From positions 85,088,938-85,152,937 of the forward strand of contig OW121743.1 of the NCBI GenBank assembly GCA_933228675.1: a stretch of 64,000 nt of DNA, in the 5' to 3' direction. Below, piece by piece: positions 1-11,719 of this stretch; positions within the stretch are counted from its first letter, which is position 1; each line of letters begins with the position of its first letter. The notes beneath the pieces were generated by a model. It ran no database searches and was not told the DNA's origin. It saw only the letters and a list, made by a program, of their open reading frames with translations. The DNA is from Stomorhina lunata. Lineage: Eukaryota > Arthropoda > Insecta > Diptera > Rhiniidae. A program made the position numbers and the translations under genes.

Positions 1-1378
1 AAAAGAAATTTTAACATTGAAAATTTTTTATAAAAAAAAATTTAACATCAAAAATTTTGAATAGAAAAATTTTAACATCGAAAATTTTCTATAGAAAAAT
101 TTTAACATCGAAAATTTGTTTTAGAAAAATTTTAGCATCAAAAATTTCTATAGAAAAATTTTAACATCGAAAATTTTCTATAGAAAAATTTTAACATAAA
201 AAATTTCTATAGAAAATTTTAATAACGAAAATTTTCTATAGAAAAATTTTAGACCAACAATTTTCTGTAGAAAAATTCTAACACCGAAAATTTTCTATAG
301 AAAAATTTTAACATCGAAAATTTTAATAGAAAAATTTTAACTTCAAACATTTTCTGTAGAAAAATTTAAACATCGAAAGTTTTCTATAGAAAAATTTTAA
401 CATCGAAAATTTTCTGTAGAAAAATTTTAGCATCGAAAATTTTATATAGAAAAATTTTAACATCGAAAATTTTGTAATGAAAATTTTATATAGAAAAATT
501 TTAACTTCCAAATTTTTCTATAGAAAAAATTTAACATCGAAAATTTTCTATAGAAAAATTTTAACTTCTAAAATTTTCTATAGAAAAATTTTAACATCGA
601 AAATTTTCTATAGAAAAATTTTAACATAAAAAATTTCTATAGAAAATTTTAACATGGAAAATTTTCTATAGAAAAAATCTAAGACCAACAATTTTCTGTA
701 GAAAAATTCTAACACCGAAAATTTTCTATAGAAAAATTTTAATATCGAAAATTTTATATAGAAAAATTTTAACTTCAAAAATTTTCTGTAGCAAAATTTA
801 AACATCGAAAGTTTTCTGTAGAAAAATTTTAACATCGAAAATTTTATATAGAAAAATTTTAACATCGAAAATTTTATAATGAAAATTTTATATAGAAGAA
901 TTTAAACTTCGAAATTTTTCTATAGAAAAAATTTAACATAGACAATTTTCTATAGAAAAATTTTAACTTCTAAAATTTTCTATAGAAAAATTTTAACATC
1001 GAAAATTTTCCATAGAAAAACTTTAAAATCGACAATTTCTTATAGAAAAATTTAAGCATCGAAATTTTCTATAGAAAAATTTTAACATCGAAAATTTTGT
1101 ATGGAAAAATTTTAACTTCGAAAATTTTCTATCGAAAAATTTTAACGTCGAAAATTTTCGGTAGAAAAATTTTAACGTCGAAAATTATTGGTAGAAAAAT
1201 TTTAACGTCGAAAATTTTCGGTAGAAAAGTTTAATACCAACAATTTTCTATAGAAAAATTTTAACATAAAAAATTTTCTATAGAAAAATTGTAACATCAA
1301 AAATTTTCGAAAAATTTTCTATAGAAAAATTTTAGCATCGAAGATTTTCTATAAAAATTTTTAACTTCAACAATTTTC
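1..1378 (+). repeat. AT-rich 30-bp satellite, AACATCG spacer, forward orientation
   Basis: Roughly 45 tandem units of about 30 bp run from the window edge, so the true start lies outside. Each unit has a TTTTCTATAGAAAAATTTT core followed by the spacer AACATCG. Units are diverged: TTAACTTC, TAACACCG and GTCG spacer variants and one- or two-base indels are common. Short open frames on the minus strand with a KFFYRKFSMLKFFY-like period only read through the repeat. The same spacer returns inverted at 3036-6390 and forward again at 8540-10010. Confidence 0.95.
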
Positions 1379-2125
1379 TTTTTTTACTTTTCTATAGAAA
1401 ATATTCATTATCTTACAATTTTCTGTAGGAAAATTTCGTTGTCGTTAATTTTTCAATAGAAAAATTTCATTATTGTTAATTTTTCTACAAAAAAAATTCT
1501 TTATCATAAATTTTTCCATTGAAAATCTTCATTATTGTAAATTTTTCTGTAGAAAAATTTCATCATAGTAAATTTGTCTATAGAAAAATTTTACTATCGT
1601 AAATTTTTTCTATAAAAAAATTTCATTATCCATTTTTTTTTACAGAACACTTTCAGTATAGAAAATTTTTCTATAGAAAAATTTCATAACCGTTAATTTT
1701 TCTGTAGAAAACTTTCATTATCGTTAATTTTTCTGTAGAAATATTTAATTATCGTAATTTTTTTACAGAAAAATTTAATTATCGTAATTTTGTTTACAGA
1801 AAGATTTCATTATCGTTAATTTTTCTATAGAAAAATTTCATAATCGTAAATTTTTCTGTTAAAAAATTCACTATCGTAATTTTTTCTATTAAATAATTTT
1901 ACTATTGTAATTTTTTTTATCGTAAATTTTTCTATAGAAAACTTTCATTATCGTAATTTTTTCTATAGAAAAATTTCATTATCGTAGATTTTTCTATAAA
2001 AAAATTTCATTATCGTAAATTTTTATATTGAGAAATTTCATTATCGTAAATTTTTTTACAGAAAAATGTATTTATTGTAAATTTTTCTATCCAAAAATTT
2101 AATTATCTTAAAACTTCATTATCGT
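1379..2125 (+). repeat. AT-rich about 31-bp satellite, ATTATCGTAAA spacer
   Basis: This array directly continues the previous one but has a different spacer (CATTATCGTAAA, with CGTTAAT variants) between the CTATAG cores. About 24 diverged units are present. The switch near 1379 is abrupt, so two sub-families sit end to end. Unit decay increases towards the right end. Confidence 0.9.
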
Positions 2126-3035
2126 ACATTTCTTAATGAATAGTAATAAGTTGAACCCATAGTGCATCAATTCGCTTTTTATTCAAATAATAAACCTTGC
2201 ATTTTAACTACACAAATACATTGAAATGTTGTTTAAGTTATGCCTGGACATGATGATGATGATGGCGGATAATAAAACCGGTGATGATATTAATAGAGAT
2301 GCAGTTTCACCAGCTGCTCCACGGAGACCTTTCAGGCTTTTCCACTGCTTCTATTACTCTAGGCATAACGCAATGCAAAAAAGAAAACATTTTTAATGAA
2401 AATATTTTTCTTTATTCTAAAAATTACTGTCACTGCATAATGTTGGAAAAATAGATAGTATTTGCGCATTTTTTAGGTACATATTTCTAGTATTTATTTA
2501 AAAGCAAATAAAGGAAAAACTACAAACAATAATAATGACTATTTAGAGAAAAAATTAAACTCGACACAATGATTCTATGTCAGAGACCCAGTGACAAACA
2601 AAAAATGTAATCCGATAAAATGATCTCTGGTGCTGCTGATTCGGCTGCTGTTTTGTGTATTAAGGGGATTTACGTTACACTTTACACATGTAAATACCCC
2701 CATCGAAGTAAATGACATTGTTAAAAGTAACAAAAAAACAATACAAACAAAATGAAGCTTCAATAAATTTAATATTTTACATGTAAGCAAATTTTTTGTC
2801 TTTTTTTATTATTTGAAAGTAATTTAAATTATTGTTTATGAAAGTGATAAAATGAAAATGCCAGAACAGCATTTTCCGTTAAGCTCTTAAAGCCGATGCT
2901 TGTGACAAATTGTACCAAAAGAAAGTAAGTAAATCATGTTGAGTGTAAGTATTTAAGTATTAACTATAAATTACTTTAGAAAAAAAAGAAACACAAAATA
3001 TATAAGAAACTATTTGGTTTATAGTTTTCTTTAAA
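2126..3035. other. Low-copy spacer between inverted satellites
   Basis: Non-repetitive sequence lies between two arrays with opposite orientation. It contains a short GAT/ATG run (2250-2266) and a more GC-rich block (2240-2390), annotated separately. No transposon ends or RNA genes were seen in the remainder. Confidence 0.6.
2226..2396 (+). CDS. Candidate small open reading frame, 56 codons
   Basis: An ATG at 2226 opens a frame ending in TAA at 2394-2396. It begins MLFKLCLD, runs through five methionines from an ATG repeat, then gives a mixed, protein-like composition with ADNKTGDDIN, SPAAPRRPFR and a basic tail ending KRKHF. Codon composition is clearly less AT-rich than the surroundings. 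It is flanked by a 12-bp inverted repeat (GTTATGCCTGGA at 2237-2248 and its near-complement at 2358-2369), so it may instead be a small foldback. I recognise no family. No splice sites or promoter are evident and chance is likely. Confidence 0.15.
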   Translation: MLFKLCLDMMMMMADNKTGDDINRDAVSPAAPRRPFRLFHCFYYSRHNAMQKRKHF

Positions 3036-4719
3036 AAATTTAAATTTGTCAATGAAAAAAATTTTTATAGAAAATGTTCGATGATAAAATTTTCTATAAA
3101 AACTTTTCGACGGACAAATTTATTAAAGAAAATTTTCAATAATAAAATTTTTTATATAAAATTTTTGTCAAATTTTGTCAAACTTTTTTGAAGAAAATTT
3201 TTGATGTAAAATTTTTGTTTTGTAGAGATATTTTGATGAAAAAATTTTTTGTAGAAAATTTTTGATATTAAAGTTTTTTTCTAGAAAATTTTAGATGCTA
3301 AAATTTTTTATAGAAAATTTCGATAGTAAAATTAAAAAAAAAAAAAATCACGATTTTAAAATTTTTATAGAAAATTTACGATTTTAAAATATTTATAGAA
3401 AATTTTCGATGTTAAAGTTCTTATTATAAATTTTCGATCTTAAAATTCTTTATAGAAATTTTAAATCTTAAAATTTTTTATAGAAAATTTTCGATGCTAA
3501 AATTTTTTATAGAAAATTTTCGATGTTAAAATTAATTAAAGAAATTTTCGACGTTAAAATTTTTTATAGAAAATTTTCGACGTTAAAATTTTTTATAGAA
3601 AATTATAACATCAATAATTTTCTATAAAAAAATTTTGTTCAATTTAACGTTGGAAATTTTATAAAATTTCCAACGTTAAATTTTTTTATAGAAAATTTTT
3701 GATGTTAAATTTTCAATGAAAATTTTCGATGTTAAAATTTTTTATAAAAATTTCGATCTTAAAATTTTTTATAGAAAATTTTCGATGTTAAAACTTTTTT
3801 ATAGAAAATTTCAATGTTAAAATTTTTTATAGAAAATTTTCGATCTTAAAATTTGTTATAGAAAATTTTCGATGTTAAAATTTTTTACAGAAAATTTTTG
3901 ATGTTAAAATTTTCAATGAAAATTTTCGATGTTAAAATTTTTATGGGTAATTTTAGGTTTAAAGATTTTTTATATGTAATTTTCCCTTTTAAAATTTTTG
4001 ATGTTAAAATTTACGTTTTAACAGAAAATTTTTGATGTTTAATTTTTTATAGAAAATTTTAGATGTAAAAATTTTATTTTAGAAAATTTTTGATGTTAAA
4101 AATTTTTATAGAAAGTTTTCGATGTTAAAATTGTTTATAGAAAATTTTTGCGTTAAAATTTTTTACATAAAATTTTCGATTAAAAATTTATTTATTTATA
4201 AAAAATTTTAGATGCTAAAATTTGTATAGAAACTTTTCCGGGATAAAATTTATTTATAAAAAATTTTCGATGTTAAAATTTTTTATAGAAAATTTTCGAT
4301 GTAAAACTTTTTTTATAGAAAATTATCGATGTTAAATTTTTTTATAGAAAATTTTCGATGTTAAATTTTTTTATAGAAAATTTTCGATGTTAAAATTTAT
4401 TAACGAAAATTTTTCATGTTCAATTTTTTATAGAAAATTTTCGTTTTTAATTTTTTTATAGAAAATTTTTGATGTTAAAATTTTATATAGAAAATTTTCC
4501 ATGTTAAAATTTTCTATGTTTAATATTTTAAATTTTTGATATTAAAATATTTTATAGACAATTTTCGATATTAAATTTTTTTTTCACAAAATTTTTGATG
4601 ATGAACTTAATTAATAGAAAATTTTCAGTGTTAAAATATTTTATAAAAAGTATTTTAAGATAAAATTTTTTCTAGAAAATTTGTTGATGCTAAAATTTTT
4701 TATAGAAAATTTTTGATGT

Positions 4720-5670
4720 TAAATTAATTGAAAATTTTTGGTATTAAAATTTTTTTAGAAAATTTTCGATTTAAAACTTTTTATAGAAAATTTTTAATGG
4801 TTATATTTTTATAGAAAATTTTCGATGTTCAAATATTTAGTAGAAAAATCTAGAGTTACAAATTTTTAATATAAAATTTTCGAGGTTAAAATAATTTATA
4901 TCAAATTTTCGATGTTAAAATTGTCTGTAGAAAATTTTTGAGGTTACAAAAAATTTTAGATTTTTTATAAAAAAATTTCAATGTTAAAATTTTTTATAGA
5001 AAATTTTCGATGTTAAATTTTTTTTAGAAAACTTTCGAAATTGAAATTTTTCTAGAAAATTTTCGATGTTAAAATGTTTTATAGAAAATTTTCGATGTTA
5101 AAAATTTTTATAGAAAAATTTTGATGTTAAATTTTTTATAGAAAATTTTCGATGTTAAATTTTTTATAGAAAATGTTTGATGTTAAAATTTTTTATAGAA
5201 AATTTTTGATGTTAAATTTTTTAAAGAAAATTTCGATGTTTAAGTGGTTAATTGAAAATTTTTGGTATTAAAATTTTTTTTAGAAAATTTTCGATTTAAA
5301 ACTTTTTATTGAAAATTTTTAATGGTTATATTTTTATAGAAAATTTTCGATGTTCAAATATTTAATAGAAAAATCTAGAGTTAAAAATTTTTAATATAAA
5401 ATTTTCGAGGTTAAAATAATTTATATCTAATTTTCGATGTTAAAATTGTCTGTAGAAAATTTTTGAGGTTACAAAAAAATTTTAGATTTTTTATAAAAAA
5501 ATTTCAATGTTAAAATTTTTTATAGAATTTTTTCGATGTTAAATTTTTTTTAGAAAACTTTCGAAATTAAAATTTTTCTAGAAAATTTTCGATGTTAAAA
5601 TGTTTTATAGAAAATGTTCGATGTTAAAAATTTTTATAGAAAAATTTTGATGTTAAATTTTTTATAGAAA
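4720..5670. repeat. 525-bp higher-order duplication within the satellite
   Basis: The stretch 4720-5145 recurs at about 5245-5670 with the same order of variant units. Shared private variants include the TCTAGAGTTA unit (4849 and 5374), the TTTAATGGTTATA unit, the GAGGTTACAAAAA unit and the ACTTTCGAAATT unit, all offset by 525 bp. This indicates duplication of a block of about 18 units by unequal exchange. Confidence 0.85.
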
Positions 5671-6065
5671 ATTTTCGATGTTAAATTTTTTATAGAAAAT
5701 TTTCGATGTTAAATTTTTTATAGAAAATTTTCGATGTTAAATTTTTTATAGAAAATTTTCGATGTTAAATTTTTTATAGAAAATTTTCGATGTTAAATTT
5801 TTTATAGAAAATTTTCGATGTTAAATTTTTTATAGAAAATTTTCGATGTTAAATTTTTTATAGAAAATTTTCGATATTAAATTTGTTATAGAAAATTTTC
5901 GATGTTAAATTTTTTCTAGAAAATTTTCGATGTTAAATTTTTTATAGAAAATTTTCGATGTTAAATTTTTTTATAGAAAATTTTCGATGTTAAATTTTTT
6001 ATAGAAAATTTTTGATGTTAAATTTTTTATAGAAAATTTTTGATGTTAAATTTTTTATAGAAAAT
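5660..6065 (-). repeat. Homogeneous 28-bp sub-array
   Basis: About 14 nearly identical 28-bp units carry only isolated substitutions. They contrast with the diverged units to the left, which points to a recent local expansion. Confidence 0.85.
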
Positions 6066-6390
6066 TTTTGATGTTAAAATTTCTGAAAGAAAATTATTGG
6101 TGTTTAATACTTTTACAGAAAATTTGTGATGTTAAAATATTTTATAGAAAATTTTCGATGTTAAAATTGTTTATAGAAAATTTTTAATTTAAAAATTTTT
6201 TATAGAAAATTTTTGATTTTAAAATTTTTTATAGAAAATTTGCTATGTTAAATTTTTTATTGAAAATTTTTTTCGAATCTTGAAAATTGAAATTTTTCTA
6301 AGAAAAATGTTTGATCTTGAAATTTTTCATACAAAAATTATTGATGTTTAAATTTTTTACAAATATTCTAAAAAAAATATAGCATTTTTA

Positions 6391-7058
6391 AAATTTTGAA
6401 ACAAAATTTAACCTTTTAAATATTTTGTCTCTAAAAATTTTGTGACCAGACAAGGAATTTACTTATCTTGACATTCTTAACTGAAGTGTCTTAAAAATCG
6501 CAAAATTCTTAGAAAATAAAACTTATCTAAAATTTATTGTCTATAAATTTTATGACATCGTTTTTAAAATGTAACGAACGCATCTGCACCTTGAAATCTC
6601 TGCATGTACTTGAGTTCACAAATGACATTCTCGTAAAGGTATCATCTGCTATCTTTTGAATCGAAACTTAAAGACAAAAACAAAGAAACGACCTTCAGAG
6701 TTTTCTACACCCGCCAACATATGGAGGGAAAATACAAAATAAGTAAATAGATTTATTTTCTAGATTTTTTTATATTTTTATATTATGGCAAAATAAGATT
6801 ATGTCCCAGTGATGAGTAAACGAAACATAAAGACACGCATGAATGACATAAATAAAATACTTAGACTTCTAAGGATATAAAGGAGATACAGAAATACTTA
6901 CACCTGATGACAAACTTACTTACATCAATACATGTGTAAGTATGTATAGGTATAATGAAACTAAGTGTGAGTGCCTGTGTCTTTTTATAAGATTGAAACC
7001 AAAAATAAATTCAACTGCACAATGTAAAGTCATGATCATCATCTTCATCGTCATCATC

Positions 7059-7089
<31 letters not shown>

Positions 7090-7687
7090 CGATGACGATG
7101 ACACAAGCAAATAAAGAAATTGCGAAAAAAATATCCTTAAGTTAAGAAATAGACAAAAAAAAAAACAAAAAATTTATTGCAGCAAAACATGTGGTATGAA
7201 CAAATTTTTCTTTTTTATCTAGAAAAATAAAATTTTGGTTAAATCAAATATGTAGTTGCTGACACATAAAAAGCCCCAGCAAAATGTGTTACCAATTTCA
7301 AAAAAACATTCTAAGAAAATATTTTACTAAATGTAATTGAACAAAAATCAAAGTTCAAGGTTATTTTTGTTCTATATTTTAGAGAAAAGTAGCACAAAAT
7401 GCAGAAGAGAATAGAATGGAAGTACTTAAATATTTATATTCGTATAACTGACATTATAAATAGAACATTAGTATTTATTAGGTCCTGTTCAAGAATTTGT
7501 TGAAAGTGATTTTGTTATTTTTTGGCAGTAGCAATTGTTAAGTAATGACATTAGACACTCATTATTTTTGCATATTCAACCGAAAAAAAAACGTGCAATA
7601 TGTTTTGAAGAAACTTAGTTTCGAGAAAAATTTATTTGCCAGAAAATCGAAAATGAATAAAATTAGTTGCATAAATATTTTACTAAA
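6391..7687. other. Low-copy AT-rich spacer
   Basis: There is no array, gene or transposon end in this stretch apart from the microsatellite at 7036-7103. The 67-codon frame at 6942-7145 depends on the ATG microsatellite and is not considered a gene. Confidence 0.6.
7036..7103. repeat. CAT/ATG trinucleotide microsatellite with an inversion point
   Basis: CATCATC-type repeats (7036-7060) switch directly into a run of ATG triplets (7060-7087) and then GACGAT units, so the microsatellite is its own inverted repeat and can fold into a hairpin. Confidence 0.85.
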
Positions 7688-7858
7688 GGTACGGTCAGAC
7701 TCATTAAACATTTAAATCAAATATTTTGAGTAAAATATTGTCAAAACAATATAATAAAAAATTTGTGGTCACACTTGCACATTTATTTGACGATTTTTAT
7801 TTGATAAAATACAGAAAAAATATATTCAAAGTATAAACAAAAAAACAGGTTTTATTTA

Positions 7859-7869
7859 TGGTCACACTG
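7859..7869 (+). promoter_or_regulatory. Exact match to Drosophila core-promoter Motif 1 (M1BP-type) inside the MITE
   Basis: TGGTCACACTG fits the YGGTCACACTR consensus known for Ohler Motif 1 in Drosophila housekeeping promoters. A near match is at 7766-7775. Both are internal copies of the MITE terminal motif, so function is doubtful. Confidence 0.25.
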
Positions 7870-7940
7870 AAGATTAAATATTTTCCCAAAAAATATTTGA
7901 TCAAATTTTTTCAAAACAAAATTGTGTATCTGGAAATTTG

Positions 7941-8006
7941 TTTCTCAAATTTGATGTTGTTGTTTCTCAAAATTGATGTTGTTGTTTCTCAAATTTGATG
8001 TTGTTG
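7941..8006 (+). repeat. Three tandem 22-bp units inside the MITE
   Basis: Three consecutive 22-bp units start at 7941, 7963 and 7985 with the form TTTCTCAAATTTGATG plus TTGTTG. They differ by a single base. This is a minisatellite within the mobile element. Confidence 0.9.
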
Positions 8007-8435
8007 TTTCTATTTGAATAGTAAACAATACAAATGCACAGCTGTTATTTGCCCCTGTTTGATGTTACAAAAATTTTGTAAGATTAAATAATTATTTGAT
8101 CAAAATTTAATAAAATATTTGCTCTTGCGTGGTCACATTAGGAAAATTTTTATTTGCTGGCAAATGATTTTGTTTTGTTCAAATCAACATATTTCTTGTT
8201 TGAAACTCAAAAATATTTTGTGGTCAGACTACGAGGATCAAATATTTGATAATTTCGATTAAATGTTTAATCAATGTGACCGTAGCTTAAGAAATATTTT
8301 ATGAAATTTTTAAGTAAAACAGATTGTAAATTTTTCTTAAAAAAACTTTGATAGCAAAAATTTTCCTTTAAAACGTTTTACATCTAAAATTTTTAGAAAT
8401 TACAAATTTTTGGGATAGTAAACCTAGGTACTGTG

Positions 8436-8510
8436 ACGTATTTAGTTTAAAAGTCTACAACTAAGTATCAATATAACAAATTGTTCCTGAGTTCGAGCCC
8501 AATTCATGGC
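8436..8510 (+). other. tRNA-like / SINE-like relic with A- and B-box matches
   Basis: TAGTTTAAAAG at 8443-8453 fits the pol III A-box pattern TRGYNNARNNG. GTTCGAGCC at 8491-8499 fits the B-box, at tRNA-like spacing of 48 bp. The T-arm and acceptor stems do not pair, so this is not a functional tRNA. It may be a decayed tRNA-derived SINE head, or chance. Confidence 0.25.
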
Positions 8511-8539
8511 AACATTTATTTTTTTTTAATTTAATTACA

Positions 8540-10012
8540 AATTGCTATGAAATATATCGAAAATTTTTTAAGGTTCAAAATTTTTGTATCAAAAAATTTT
8601 AGCATCTAAAAATTTTGCTATGAATAATTTTAATGTTACGAAAAATGGTATTGCCTAAAATTTTTCTATAAAAATTCTATTGCCAAAAATTTTAACAAAA
8701 TTTTCTATAAAAAATTCTTACATCGAAAATTTTCAATGAAAAATTTTAACATCAAAAATTTTCTACAAAAAATTTTAATATCTAAATTTTTTTTTTAATT
8801 TTTTGCATCGAAAACTAAAAATGTTAACATCAAAAATATTTTTTAAAAAATTTACCATCGAAAATATCGAAAAATTAAACAAAGAAAAATTTTCTATAAA
8901 AAATTTTAATATCAAAATTTTTCTTTTAAAAATTTAATCTTTGAAATTTTTTATAAAAAAATTTAAGATCAAAAATTTTCTATAAAAAATATTCACATCG
9001 AAAATTTTCTAAAAAACTTTAACATCGAAATTTTTTTATAAAAAAATCTGAATACCGAAATTTTTCTTTAAAAAATTCTAACATCAAAAATTTTCTATGA
9101 AAAATTTTTACATTGAAAATTTTCTATCAAAATCATTAACATTTCCATAAAAAATTTGAATATTGAAAATTTTCTATAACAAATTTTAACATCAAAAATT
9201 TTCTGTCAAAATTTTAATGTCAAATTTTTTTTTTTTAATTTAACATCGGCAATAGCGAAAATTTTCTGCTAAAAATGTAACGATCAAAAATTTCTATAAA
9301 AAATGTTAACATCGAAAATTTTGTATAAAAATTTTTACATCAAAAACATTGAAAATTTTCTACAAAAAATTTTAACATTGAAAATTTTCTATAAAAAATT
9401 TTAACATTGAAAATTTTCTATAAAAAATTTTAACATTGAAAATTTTCTATAAAAAATTTTAACATTGAACATTTTTTATAAAAAATTTAAACATTGAAAA
9501 TTTTCTATAAAAAATTTTAACATTGAAAATTTTCTATAAAAAATTTTAACATTGAAAATTTTCTATAAAAAATTTAAATAGCGAAAATTTTCTATAAAAA
9601 ATTTAAACATCGAAAATGTTTTACAACTAATTTCAAGATAAAAAATTTTTAGAAAAAATTTTAACAACGAAAATTTTTAGAAAAAATTTTAACATCGAAA
9701 ATTTTCTAAAAAAATTTTAACATCGAAAATTTTCTATAAAAAAATAAACATCGAAAATTTTATATAAAAAATTTTAGCATAGAAAATTTTGTATAAAGAA
9801 TTTTAGCATCGAAAATTCTCTAAAAAAAAATTTTAACATCGAAAATTTTCTATAAAAAATTTAAACATTGAAAATTTTCTACAAAAATCTTAACATCAAA
9901 AATTCGAAACTGTAACATCAAAAATTTTCTATAAAAAATTTTAATATCGAAAATTTTCAAGAAAAAGAAAATTTTTACATAAAAATTTTCCACAAAAATT
10001 TTGACACCGACA
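8540..10012 (+). repeat. AT-rich 29-bp satellite, AACATCG/AACATTG spacer, forward orientation
   Basis: About 50 units of 29 bp have the core TTTTCTATAAAAAATTTT (G of CTATAG replaced by A) and spacer AACATCG or AACATTG, the same orientation as 1-1378. Units at 9355-9600 are the most regular. Edges are decayed. Confidence 0.93.
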
Positions 10013-11719
10013 ATTAATGCTGCGAGGATTGGGCTAAAGCCCAGGCACTATTACAAAAGTTATATAATTTTTTATGATTTTTTGGTATTTTAAAGAAAAC
10101 CTTACCAATTTTTTATGAACATTATCACAATTCTGTTTGTTTTTTACATGTTCCGGTATTCTAACAATATTTCACTTACATTCTATGAGAAATTGTTATT
10201 TATTACCTGCAAAGAAACCAAAAGAAATTTTCAAATTAATTCAAATGTTCGAGTGAGTATCAATTTAAGTAAACAATAATAAACTTCAGTTTTTCATAAA
10301 TTGCATTTTCTTGACCCATTTTTCTTATGTCTTCATTTAAGGGCTAAAGCCCTTCAATATCTTCGAATAAATAAGAGTTTATATCATTCATTTGCAGCTT
10401 CAAATTTTAACTCAAACTAAATAAAACAAATTGTGAAACATTAAAAATTCTGTTTTATTTACAGGAAAACAAGAAGTGAACAAATTTTTTGGTTTATTAT
10501 TAGAAAACTTAAAAAAGTAAATAAAAATAAGATGAATGGAAGAATTTCTATACTAAATTTTATCTTAATAGACTCTTTTCAGTTTCTTAGAATTTTTGGT
10601 TAAAATAAAATTTTCAATTTGGAAATGAGTCTGGCAAATTACACTAGGCAACAGATATACACTTTAGTTATGAGCCTTGATAATTATCAGGAATTTAAAA
10701 AATCTTAAATATTCGAAAAATTAATAAAGAAAAAGCAAGTTTTTTTTTTGTCATTATTTTGCGGCACAGTGTTACCGACATTTTGAATCATTTCACATTT
10801 TCTATACATAAACATCCCTTTCTTGGGTTTCCTTCTTTTTCTATGGCATTTTGAAACTATTGTCTTTATAGATTTTGTTTGGGTTATATGTTTTTTCAAG
10901 TCATTTTTTTCATTTCAATTCTTTATACTTTATTTCTTTTAATCAATTCTTGTGTGAACTTTTTTGTATTATTTTCCTAATAGAAAATACTGAAGAAAAT
11001 ATTGAATGTATGAATGAATGAGAGAATCAACGAAGGGAAGCACATACAAATTATTTTGCACGTAAGAATGAAAATTTATAACTTTCACGTACAAATAAAG
11101 CAACCGTAAAATTACAATACAACAAGGACATTTTTGTGGCTTCCTTTTATTGTAATTGTAAGTATGTATAGATGTATGTACAATGTTTACCTATACGAGT
11201 AGATGTTGTTGCTAACTATTGCTTTCAATGTAAAGCAGAGATCTCTCAATGAAAACCACATATACAATATAGCGTTTCATACCGCATAGCGGCTGAATAG
11301 CCGTATATAACAACTCAACCGAACGACTGATCGTCCGACCATAATATAATACAATATAACCAGACCAACCCAATGTCCTGACAATGCTTTGGGATGTGCT
11401 GATTGTAGCTTTTTTAGGTTTTGCTCGAATGTTTCTGTTGTTATTGTAGGTATTTTTTTGTTGCTTTTTTCCAGTTGGTTTTTCTGGTGAGGTTTTTTCT
11501 TAAACGTAATGACTGCAGTATATGACCAACAAAAAAAAAAAACTATTTACTCTATCTATAACACTGTGCTACAAGAAAAAACTTAAATTATTCTATTTTA
11601 TATTTAGAATAGTGATTTATGATATATAATTGCTGCTGTAACTGAAACATTCTGAAAACTATCGTGCAAGTAGTTCTAAAATATTTTCTTAGAAAATTTT
11701 TAATTGAAATATAAATATG
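10013..11719. other. Low-copy spacer with no gene seen
   Basis: AT-rich non-repetitive DNA. GGGCTAAAGCCC, a small hairpin-forming word, occurs twice in the same orientation (10031-10042 and 10341-10352). A short CGGCT/AGCCG hairpin lies near 11289-11302. Open frames are short and have AT-rich chance composition. Confidence 0.6.

Larger units (their letters stand above)
3036..6390 (-). repeat. AT-rich 28-30 bp satellite, AACATCG family in inverted orientation
   Basis: About 115 units read CGATGTTAAAATTTT plus TATAGAAAATTTT on the + strand, the reverse complement of the array at 1-1378. Units from 3036 to about 5660 are 28-30 bp and diverged. From 5660 to 6065 they become nearly identical 28-mers. 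After 6070 they decay into degenerate AT sequence. It contains a 525-bp higher-order duplication, annotated separately. Confidence 0.93.
7688..8286. mobile_element. 599-bp MITE with about 30-bp imperfect terminal inverted repeats
   Basis: The left end GGTACGGTCAGACTC, followed by ATTAAACATTTAA, matches the reverse complement of the right end (GCTACGGTCACATTG followed by ATTAAACATTTAA) at about 24 of 30 positions. The flanks TTACTAAA (7680-7687) and TTAAGAAA (8287-8294) match at 6 of 8 positions and could be a decayed 8-bp target duplication of the hAT type. The interior is non-coding, with palindromic AAATATTT-rich arms and four more copies of a GGTCACACT-like motif (7766, 7859, 8130, 8221). 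I cannot name the family. Confidence 0.75.

Noticed and set aside
2575..2790. 71-codon minus-strand frame with a signal-peptide-like hydrophobic N-terminus
   Set aside because: A single T/A-rich hydrophobic stretch arises easily in AT-rich DNA, and the rest has no recognisable domain or second cysteine pattern. Kept only as a curiosity.
8436..8510. A functional tRNA gene
   Set aside because: A- and B-box words are present at plausible spacing, but the T-arm and acceptor stems do not pair.
11301..11340. TATATAA promoter with an initiator
   Set aside because: No initiator consensus at the expected distance and no downstream gene.
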